Shown here: piece by piece, positions 1 through 12,000 of the stretch
How positions within the stretch are numbered: the first letter of the stretch is position 1
Layout: each line of letters begins with the position of its first letter
From: Antedon bifida
Lineage: Eukaryota > Echinodermata > Crinoidea > Comatulida > Antedonidae
Length of the DNA: 64,000 nucleotides
Direction of reading: 5' to 3'
NCBI GenBank assembly: GCA_963402885.1
Contig: OY727096.1
Coordinates: 24,781,820-24,845,819, forward strand
Notes under the pieces: generated by a model
The model's input: only the letters and a program-made list of their open reading frames with translations
Database searches by the model: none
What the model was told of the DNA's origin: nothing
Program-made: the position numbers and the translations under genes

Positions 1-3000
1 ACAAACGTATTATAATTTTAATATTAGTTGCACATTTGTTCATTGCTTGAACGTTTTAGGCATTGACATTTATGTGCCATTTAAATGATATATGATAAAA
101 CTTTCTCCATAGCTAACTGCGAGTCATCTATAAGTATTGTAAATGGTCAGTATTCTGGTAGCTTTACTCATGGGGGATCCATTACATTCACATGTGATGT
201 TGGTTATACATTGGTTGGAGAAAGAACAATAACGTGTGATAATGGTCAATACAGCTCATCATATGCGGAATGTAAAGGTACAGTTATTTTACAAATTTTT
301 TTGTACAAACTGCTTATTTCGACCATAGATGACATCCATGTTTCAATTGATTTCTATTCAGGAATTAAGATTCTTTAAAGTACCAACATCACTCTAACTA
401 AGCATTAAACTTTTATTATTCTTTCAGCAAACTGTGACTCTACAACAAGTGTTGCGAATGGACAAGTATTTGGCAGCTTCATCCATGGAGGTTCTTTTAA
501 TATTGTATGTAACTTTGGTTACACACTTGTTGGAGAATCTACAGTTTCTTGTAATAATGGACAATTTAGTTCAGCTATTGCTGAATGTCGACGTAAGTTA
601 AAATTACTAATTGTTTAATCCGAATGCTTTTTGTTTTTTATAAAATAATATTTCTAAACCTACAGGTAATATTAATATAAAATGATTATGACAAGATTTT
701 ATATGTTAATTTTAAAGAATATGAAAGTAAAATGTATTAGAATTACCTCTTATTATACTCGGCCAAGTTCCTCAAAGGTTTTGATTACACAAACCATTAA
801 TGGTTTTGGTTGTATATGAGTAAGATACTTACCTGTATAAACTCTAAATATGCCATTTCCCCAAATATACCTCTTAAAGGAAAATGGAAATTCCTGATGA
901 CTTAACGATTTGTATAAATGTCTTTCACGCATGAAATCGTCCTTTCGATGCATACTGTTTCAATGACACAGGGTCATACAGTTTCTTCCTTCCAGTGTGA
1001 CATGCTCTTCCAAAGATTCATTGTCTTGTAGCCAAGACATTTCAGTATTCCACAGGACTGAAATAAATAAAGTAAACATGTTTCTTAAGAAATATTTCTA
1101 ATTAAAGTCATCGGAGTAAAATTGATTGATCCACGACTTGTATCTATAAAAAATGCTAGACTATATATGTATAACTAACTAACCTTTGACTTATAGTTAA
1201 TTGTCAGACACCGTCGCCTGTCATTAATGGTCGGGTGGAGTCAAACCAATCCCATGGAGGCATAACTACCATTACATGTTTCGATGGATACACATTAGTT
1301 GGTGTTTCAAGTACTATGTGTTTAGATGGACAATATCAAGATGCATTCCCTGTTTGTAGTTGTAAGTACTATCACGATATCAATATTAAAATAGCGGTAA
1401 CCTGAAATGTGTTACTCTATCTCTGGCCCTGCTGCAGCACCTTCTGCTATGTTAGAACTGCAATTGTTGCTAAAAAGATATTTTTTAGATCAATTTCATA
1501 ACAATCGGGTAAAAGAGAAGTAAATCATATATGTGGGAGAGATCTTTCATAACAATTATTTCTACATACAGGTACCTTAGCCAAAAAATGCACATTTATT
1601 TAAATCTAAATGCATGTTTGTGTGTCCTCTCCTCAGCTGACTGTGAATCATCCATCAGTATTGTAAACGGTCAGTATTCCGGTAACTTTATTCACGGAGG
1701 ATCCATTACATTCACCTGTGACGTTGGTTATACATTGGTAGGAGAATCAACAATAACTTGTGATAATGGACAATACAGCTCATCATATGCTGTGTGTAGA
1801 GGTATGTATGCAATGTCTTGACAAACGTATTATAATTTTAATATTAGTTGCACATTTGTTCATTGCTTGAACGTTTTAGGCATTGACATTTATGTGCCAT
1901 TTAAATGATATATGATAAAACTTTCTCCATAGCTAACTGCGAGTCATCTATAAGTATTGTAAATGGTCAGTATTCTGGTAGCTTTACTCATGGGGGATCT
2001 ATTACATTCACATGTGATGTTGGTTATACATTGGTAGGAGAAAGAACAATAACGTGTGATAATGGTCAATACAGCTCATCATATGCGGAATGTAAAGGTA
2101 CAGTTATTTTACAAATTGTTTTGTACAAACTGCTTATCTCAACCATAGATGACATCCATGTTTCAATTGATTTCTATTCAGGAATTAAGATTCTTTTAAG
2201 TACCAACATCACTCTAACTAAGCATTAAACTTTCATTATTCTTCAGCAAACTGTGATTCTACAACAAGTGTTGCGAATGGACAAGTATTTGGCAGCTTCA
2301 TCCATGGACGTTCTTTTAATATTGTATGTAACTTTGGTTACACACTTGTTGGAGAATCTACAGTTTTTTGTAATAATGGACAATTTAGTTCAGCTATTGC
2401 TGAATGTCGACGTAAGTTAAAATTACTAATAGTTTAATCCGAATGCTTTTTGTTTTTTATAAAATAATATTTCTAAACCTACAGGTAATATTAATATAAA
2501 ATGATTATGACAAGATTTTATATGTTAATTTTAAAGAATATGAAAGTAAAATGTATTAGAATTACCTTGATTATACTCGACCAAGTTCCTCAAAGGTTTT
2601 GATTACACAAACCATCAATGGTTTTTGTTGTCTATGAGTAAGATACTTACCTGTATAAACTCTAAATATGCCATTCCCCCAAATATACCTCTTAAAGGAA
2701 AATGGAAAGTCCTGACGACGTAACGATTTGTATAAATGTCTTTCACGCATGAAATCGCCCTTTCGATGCATACTGTTTCAATGACACGGGGTCATACAGT
2801 TTCTTCCTTTCAGTGTGACATGCTCTTCCAAAGATTCATTGTCTTGTAGCCAAGACATTTCACTATTCCACAGGACTGAAAAAAATAAAGTAAACATGTT
2901 TCTTAAGAAATATTTCTAATTAAAGTCTTTGGAGTAGAATTGATTGATCCATGACTTGTATCTTATGTATAACCTAACCTTTCACTTATAGTTAATTGTC

Positions 3001-6000
3001 TGACACCGTCGCCTGTCATTAATGGTCGGGTGGAGTCAAACCAATCCCATGGAGGCATAACTACCATTACATGTTTCGATGGGTACACATTAGTTGGTGT
3101 TTCAAGTACTGTGTGTTTAGATGGACAATATCAAGATGCATTCCCTGTTTGCTATGGTAATACAAATGACAATAAAATATTGTAATACATACATCCGTCT
3201 TTCTCTAAATCAAGCAATGATAATGATATCTGTTTTTCCAATTTTCAAATTTGAAAAAAAAAGACAAAAATAATGCTGTACAAAACTTACATGTGCAATA
3301 TCATTTTAATGGTTTTTGTTTTAGACTATTTGTCCACGAATCCCTCTCACAATATAGATCAACATTCATGTTTACCCGAAGGTCTATTTTTTATTTGAAC
3401 AATAGTACAAAATGTTAATTACTATTTTTATTAAAATATTTTAAATTTTTAACAGTTTATAAAAATATTCAACATTCTTGTTTTGAAGCATACTTTCATC
3501 TATTTTAATTATTTAATTTGTTATTGTCTTGATGTTTTAATTATGTAAATATTTTGTTATGTATAATTGCCAAAGGTTAAATTTTCAGTTTATGGGCAAT
3601 AATCTTGAAGGTATGGGCAATAATCTTGAAGGTTAAAACAATTGAAATAATGATGGCACAAGAAAATCTTCTCACAAATAAATATTCTCCTATCTTCAGC
3701 TAACTGTGAGTCTTCCATCAGTATTGTAAATGGTCAGTACTCTGGTAGCTTTACTCACGGAGGATCCATTACATTCACATGTGATGTTGGTAATACATTG
3801 GTAGGAGAAACAACAATAACTTGTGATAATGGACAATACAGCTCATCATATGCAGTGTGTAAAGGTAAGTTTATATCTATTTTTAATGTGGATGCAAGGT
3901 TTATAATAATTGACTTAATGATATAGCAGCAAGGAATGACAGTTTATTAACTTAGTTAGACAATTGAATATTTAAATGAATTGATGAAACAATGATGATA
4001 AGAATTTATGATGGCAAATTTTTGATGAAAATTGACAATGACTGTGTTACTATTTTCAGCAAATTGCTTCCCATTGGCTGGCATCGAAAATGGAAGTGTG
4101 ACAGGAGGGTTTAATCACAATGATCGTGTTACAATTATATGTAATGATGGGTTTACATTAGTTGGCCTAAACCAAGCATTTTGTGATGACGGACTATATA
4201 GCAATGCACTTGGTACCTGTTATGGTAAGTGAAATATGTATACTTTGTGCATACGTTAAGTTACACAATGGATTGAACTACTAATCATTTACTATACAAC
4301 GTTAAATTTTTGGAAAAAATGACATTCAAAAAATTCATAGTCTTCTTCTTCATCTTCTTCAATTTTAAGGAGCAAACTTCATAGTTGAAGGCTACTGCTC
4401 CACTAAGGGTCCCATTGTGACATCGGCAGCCAACTACGGCGCCAATTCGTCTGTCCACGACAGTGTGTGTGTATGAATGAACTAGTACACCGGGGTAACC
4501 CCCTACTCGTCTCGAAAGATGTACTAGGTTCTTTAAAGTGCACATGAGCCAGATGTACACTGGACCTACGGTTTATAGTCCTTATCCGAGAAGACTTGTT
4601 CTACCACCAGAACCATGGAGCGAGTGAGCCTCGAACCCTTGCCAATGTTATGGCTATGGATTTCGGTTCCACTGTCTTAACCGCTCGGCCACACTCACTC
4701 GATAGTAAAAGTAAATTTTTGGTTTTGACAAATTTACATCATTATACTTTCATTATAAAGTGTACAGTATAAGCATCAATACTGGTATAAAAATATTGGT
4801 ATTATTAAATGGCAGCAATCCATTTTGTATGTTAAAAAAAAACAGCGTCATCCTCCAACAAAAAGTTTAAAGATGTATTGTCCCCCTGAAAAAATATTTT
4901 TGTTGTTGAATACGCCATTTTAATATCATATAATAGTTATCCACTTTGACCAAAAATTGGATCGAAAAAAAAATTATTTACCTGAAAAAACTGTAATTTA
5001 AACCAACAAATAGTCAAATTGGCTGCCAGTCAATGGATTTTTGGTTGAATTTATACATTTATTTTGACATTTTATAAATGAAAACATAATTTTTTTTTTC
5101 TATGTAAGTGATTAACTTGATTAAAACTACAAAATAACCTATTCAAATTCAAATAATCTTCATTTTTCATGTTTTTGGGGGACAATACATCTTGAATGTT
5201 TCTAAAATTTTTGTGTGTTTTTGTTGTGTTGGTATGCATAGGTAATATTTAATTTGTCATCATAACATTATCTTACCACACAATACTGTATAGACACTTA
5301 GAAATTGTTCATGAAATTTCTTAAAATTTGTAGGTAATTGTGCTAATATGACTGTCAATATATTTATTCTTTCAGCAAACTGTGACTCTACAACAAGTGT
5401 TGTGAATGGACAAGTATTTGGCAGCTTCATCCATGGAGGTTCTTTTAATATTGTATGTAACTTTGGTTACACACTTGTTGGAGAATCTACAGTTTCTTGT
5501 AATAATGGACAGTTTAGTTCAGCTATTGCTGAATGTCGACGTAAGTTATTTCATCAGATTTCTTAAGATGTTTGAAGTTTTAATTATATTATATTAATAA
5601 TATTTCAAAATTTAAAAATAATATTAGTTTAAAGTAATAATTCTAGATTTTAACTGTTCATTATAAACTATTTAAAGATTATTTAAAAGAAGGTAGATTT
5701 TATTAGAATTACCTTGATGTAGTCTGCTGATTTTCTCAAATTTTGCTGGATCATACAGTCTCTTCCTACCCTTATTGACTTGCTCTTCCAAATATTCATT
5801 TACTCGAAGCCAGGACATGTAATCAACTTCCACGTGGCTGAAAAGAAAGTAGAGTAAACATTTATATAAAAATATCAAATTAAAATCCTCATCAGTGAAT
5901 AATTGATTGATCAACCAAAATTAGAAAATGGTTTATGCTATACATATAACGACTTGCTGTGTAATGTCAATCTCAATGTCATTTTTACCATATTGTTTAA

Positions 6001-9000
6001 ATAAAATATTAGTGTATCGCATAACTAGAAATGAGTTTCCTTTACCATTTTGATAGTTAATTGTCAGACACCGTCGCCTGTCATTAATGGTCGGGTGGAG
6101 TCAAACCAATCCCATGGAGGCATAACTACTTTTACATGTTTCGATGGATACACATTAGTTGGCGTTTCAAGTACTGTGTGTTTAGATGGACAATATCAAG
6201 ATGCATTCCCTGTTTGCTATGGTAAGAACACAAAATGAATATGAATAGGAATTTATTATAATATGTATACCTTTAAATCGGGGAAGAGTGTCATTTCACT
6301 CTTCTCGGCTTTAAATATACATAGAAGAGATCCAAAAGAAAATTACTGAAAAATTACTACACTGAGGGTATCAGTGGCTGAATCATAATAGAGATACAAA
6401 TAAAACTAGATTTAATTCGTCACTATGACGAATTATAGGTTATATGCATTGATTAAAATAAAGATAATTGATTTGTAAAAGATATATTGATTGATTGATT
6501 TTCTCAGAATCTTTAATTATTTATAATATATGCTAGGATCTTGCTAATGCAAATACAATAGCCGGTATCGCAATCCGATCAAGGATCCCTCTGCGTATAA
6601 TGTCATAAAACCACATTTGTTACATAATAATAAAGACATAAGTTTCTTTTTATCTAGATTTCATTATAAATCATGTGTATAATCTATACACTAAGAAATA
6701 AAATTGAATACAAATACAAATAATAAAAAAAAATCTTATTTCGTTTCGTTACCCAAGGTGAGGCTCGATCTCGGTACCTTGAATGCTATAGACACGAGCA
6801 CAGACCACCGAGCCATACACAACTTACTAAAACATGTAGAAAGATTCCTCCGTGTATTTACTATTCAGTAGCCACTTTGGTGCAGATAGATTATTACATA
6901 CCGCAATGAATTATAATTTATTACTATGATGACATCTTAAAAAATTTTTAAAAATGATGCACTGTCAAACTATATACTTTTAACTTTAATATATGAAATT
7001 CTTAAGAAAGAAAGTTAATGTTAAGTTTGTTATTTCGGCCTAAGAAAATGTCAAAATTTGTTTGATTGTCGAAATTAATTTTTTTTAATTCAATATGCAA
7101 TTAATGATGACTTAATCAACTTTTGTTCTCTTAATTTGATAATAAATCATTCATATGATACATACACTTCAAGAAAATGAAATAAAAAATAGGTGTTCCC
7201 CAGCATTCTGACGATATATATTAATTTTAAAATTTAGCATATTTTCACTATTTTGTTAACTTATACGTGCGTAGCCTGTCACTTTTGACGTGCTTGTATA
7301 ACGCAATTTCGAGTTGAAAAGTGAATCAAATATAATAATATTATTAAAGAAAGGTTGTAAAACAGAAATCGGGCAAAAAGAGTGCGCATTAACGTTTAAC
7401 GCGCAGTGCGCGTACAAAATTCTGCGCACTCGTGGCAATTTTTTTAACGCTTAAAATTGCCTGAAACGTACTCTAATTTTATCGAAAATAAATTTTGACA
7501 ATTTTAAAACTTTTAAGCGCGCGTACGCATGCGTTATATGCGCTACGCACGTAATTATATTGCCATATGATGAAATATGACCTGAAATTTATGAGTACCA
7601 AATTTTGTTTAAAAGTGATTCATGCTTGTGAAGATATGATTACAAACGTGATTTCATTAAATCGCGCGTAGACCGCGTAATTTATGATTGCGCACCGTGA
7701 AAACATAACCACATCGATTCCTGGCCATAAGGAATATACTCTGAAAAATTGACTTAGCTAGATGAAACTAATGCCAAGATAATTCACGGACAAAATAGTG
7801 CTAAGGAAAGAATAAATAAATAAATAAATAAATAAAGATCCTGACAGAATCAAGAGGTTATATGCATATCATGCATATAACCTAATAAGCAAAAAGCTAA
7901 ATCAAAATGATAAACATAAAACAACAAGAAAGAAGTGCCAATGAGAAACCCTACTGTATTTCTCTGTCAGATGGTTTTTTTTTTTTTTTTTTCTTTGTAT
8001 CAGTATCTCAGTATCTACACTTAACATTGATGTTATACTAATAACATTATTTAGACGAAAGTTGTTACTAAACGAACGTAACCTACTGTAAAGCCTATCT
8101 ACACTATCAAACTCTATGTGACAAAAACAATGTGATGTGCCCATATACAGTATGGACATGATGATGTCATATCACAACCATATTTGAGTACATCATACTT
8201 TTTTTGTCAAAATGACCAATCATCATACGCTTTCAATATTGTAGACAACAATACAGTGTTCATATAATTTTTTTCAGCTAACTGCGAGTCTTCCATCAGT
8301 ATTATAAATGGTCAATACACTGGTAGCTATACTCATGGAGGATCCATTACATTCACATGTGATGTTGGTTATACATTGATAGGAGAAACAACAATAACTT
8401 GTGATAATGGACAATATAGCTCATCATATGCAGAATGCAAAGGTAGGTTTTGTATTTATATCACATTAATAAAAATATAAATAACAAATAAAATACATGA
8501 AAAACATGTAAAATTAGAATTGATCATCATAATCAAATTATAAGTAAACAAATACAATATATTAGGGAAATATTTCAGGTATGTAAAATAACCCAGGTGC
8601 TGTAGTTATTGGATAATAGCACACATTACAACAATACATATTGTAACTTTATCCTTACAAATTAAATCCATAGGCCTAATTTCATTGTTTAAATAATAGT
8701 TTAGTTTAATAATAATAATTACATTATCAGCAAACTGTTCCCCATTGATTACTATTGAAAACGGAGTGTTTATTGGTGGTTTCAACCATGGTGATTCGGT
8801 GACTTTTATTTGCAATAATGACTATACACTCGTTGGTGAAAGAATTGTGACTTGTTATGATGGAGCCTTCTCTGCAGCATTTGCAGAATGTAAAGGTAAT
8901 ACAAGACAAATTCATTTTATTTTTCAACATACAAATTATTTCAGACCCATCGATGCATTACATATATATTTGTGTTATTCACAGCTAATTGTGCTCCACT

Positions 9001-12000
9001 GGAATCCCCTGTAAACGGTGTAATAACAGGCTCATTTTCGCATGGAGATGTTGTTGGTTTTAGCTGTGATGTTGGATATACACTGACTGGCAAACATCAG
9101 ATATTCTGTGTTAATGGCGTTTACAGTGATGTAGTTGCAGAATGTCACAGTAATATATTATTCATTTAAATATTTTTAACATATTATTTCAATCTCTTGG
9201 TACCTTGAGATATTGAAGGACTTATTGTTTGTTTTTTGATTGTTTATTAGTCTAAAAATAATACATATATTTTCTTAATAAAGCTGGTCATGGTGGTCAT
9301 AATAAGTCTAGAAATAGACTTTAAGCAGAGGCCACCATTAACAAAATTGAGAAAAAACATGTCATTAAGAGAATATTTTCACAATGTTATATTACAGTGG
9401 ATTGTCAACAGCCATCCCTCATTTTAAATGGACGTTTTAATGGATCGACCGACCATGGTGGTGTTGTACAGTTTTACTGTTTTGATGGATTTCAATTATT
9501 GGGAAATGAATACTTAAATTGTCAAGATGGCATATTTTTAGAGGAACCTCCCCGCTGTGTTGGTGAGGTTATTTGATTGTATTATAATTGATTTGCTAAT
9601 AATAAAATTATACTAGAAACATATTTTACAGAATACTTTCTAATTCGATCAATTTTACAAAAAATTCATTTATACAATGAAATATAAATTTTCCTGACTG
9701 GTTATATATATTATCTATTGAAGAATTGTCACTGATATGATGATTATTTGGTGCTATTTTTACCTTTGATGTGTTATCTACCATGTTAAAAACTCTTCAG
9801 TAACTCCATCATATAACTTTTTTAGCTGACTGCGAGGACCCAGGAACTCCATCAGCAGGTTTCCGTTACAGCTCTTCCCTAAGTCATGAAGGCATCATTC
9901 ATTTTGGTTGCACAACTGGATTCTCACTAGACGGAGACGAATATCTGCTTTGCGAAAATGGCACATGGAATGCAAGCATCCCGCAATGTAACCGTAAGTG
10001 CTAATCATCATTTTGTGTGCTCTATCTAAATTTGGAGTAGTTTCCTATAAGATCATTGTATTTTGGTCCATGATATGTCTCCTTCAAATTCAACAATTTG
10101 GTTTAAATTTTATATGGCACATGGAATGCAAGCATCCCGCAATGTAACCGTAAGTGCTAATCATCATTTTGTGTGCTCTATCTAAATTTGGAGTAGTTTC
10201 CTATAAGATCATTGTATTTTGGTCCATGATATGTCTCCTTCAAATTCAACAATTTGGTTTCAATTTTATGATCCTAATTGTGCATGTTTTGTGTATTTAT
10301 TGTATTTTATAGATATATCGATTTTATAAAACAAATCAACCAATCAATACCACAAAATACATGTCTTATATTTTTAGCTTGCGAGGAAGGGGCAACATAC
10401 TTCAATGGGTCTTGTTACAATCTGAAATACAGGCGTGAATTCTATGACATCGCACAAGAAAGATGCGAAGAAGAAAATGGACATCTTGCTACATTCACCA
10501 CACAACAAGAACTTAAATCAGTCCAAACAGCAGCTTTGTATGATCTGAGGTTTTACATTGGAATTAAAGCTCAAGAAGATAATTGGGGACGAGAGACAAG
10601 TGAAGAAAGTAGTTATTTTAACTGGCCACAACATAACTGTGCATACCACAAAACAGATCGTTGGGATAACCTAGTGCCGTGCACTGATAAGAAGCAGTTT
10701 ATCTGTGAGACACCGAGAAGTAAGTATACCATTTTCAACCAAATGAAATTATGAAAATGGAGATTGGTGTGGATGGTAGCCTCCAAGTACAAAGGCAATT
10801 CCCTGGCTGAACATTCGGTGCATTTCATGTTTTAGAGTGCGCAGAATATCTGACTCAATAGCTTGTAATATACTAGTGTAGGGAATTTACGCATCAGGAT
10901 GGAAAGCACAGGATGATGGTTCATAGCATCGGCACACCTACTTTTACACTATACATGCCCCAATCTTCTTTTAAAATTGTGTTGCACTTACAGTACGAAA
11001 GAATAACTTAAAGTCATGCTTTCGTTCACCTACTTCTCCCATCTGGATGCGAAAATTCTCTGATTTTTTATCTGCTCATAAATATTAGACCATGTTGAAG
11101 GCATCACAAACACTGAATAAACACAGAGCAACGACCAATATTTGTAAGGCAATGTAATGCAATATCCTAGATTTTTTTTTGGACAATTTTATATCTAGGC
11201 CTCTGGGATTCTACTTCATTAAAAAAAACATTTGTGTTTTTTTTTTTTCAGATTGTCAGACCAACATTTATTGTCTATCAAAATCAATTCAATACAATGG
11301 CCATTGTTACCAAGTTCAAGACATAAACACCAGAAGTTGGATGGATGCACAAAAATATTGTCAGAGTTTAAATGGTAACCTGGTGGTAATTAGTGACTTA
11401 GAAGAACAGAAAGCAGTTAATGATTTGATAAATGACTGTGGTCCTTTCCCAGAGACACAATTCTGGATTGGTTTAAGTCGAGAGACAATTGATTCAGAGT
11501 GGACATGGGTTCTGCCATCTGTGCCTTATGAATTCAAGTACTGGCCAGATTTCAGATGTGCATATATTTTGAGTGAGAATGAAGCTCTGCCCTGGTATCA
11601 CTCAGAGTGTGACGATTTCAGATTCCCATATATATGTCAGAAGAGTGCTGCACTGAGTAAGTACTAATCATAGCTACAGTATTAGTATTTAGCACATTGC
11701 CAATCTTAATAATGTCTGATAAGAGACAATCCATTCACAAGAAAAACATGATACTTTACATAAAACAGTTCTTTAAGAGTAGGAGTTATGTCATGAAAAA
11801 ATTGTTTTAGAAAATATTACTTATCAACAGTATAAAAACACAGTCTTCTTTTGTTTATTATATTTATATTATGTTAAAACTGAGTAGGGAAGACAATTAA
11901 TGATAATGATGATGTTTATATTTATTACACAATTCCAACGATCATTGAGCTTATGGCGTTGTGGAGTTGGATGTTACACTTTTCAACTCACATGCTTCTC

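Larger units (their letters stand above)
1821..3153 (+). repeat. Tandem duplication of a three-CCP segment
   Basis: From 1821 the sequence repeats 1-1358 almost base for base: both start acaaacgtattataatttta, at a distance of 1820 bp. The repeat covers three CCP exons, their introns and the antisense relic. Similarity stops at the end of the third exon. Intron conservation shows a recent event, most simply unequal crossing-over. Confidence 0.9.
6222..8277. other. Long intron with repeats
   Basis: No coding exon seen. It holds a tRNA-like SINE fragment (6750-6840, minus; A box tggctcggtggtc, B box gatcgagcctc), a short (aaat)n run near 7810, a T17 run near 7976 and part of a hairpin MITE (8091-8210). 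Confidence 0.6.

Noticed and set aside
4600-4702. Possible serine-type tRNA gene on the minus strand
   Set aside because: A and B boxes are present, but the sequence continues into a SINE body and the cloverleaf does not close.
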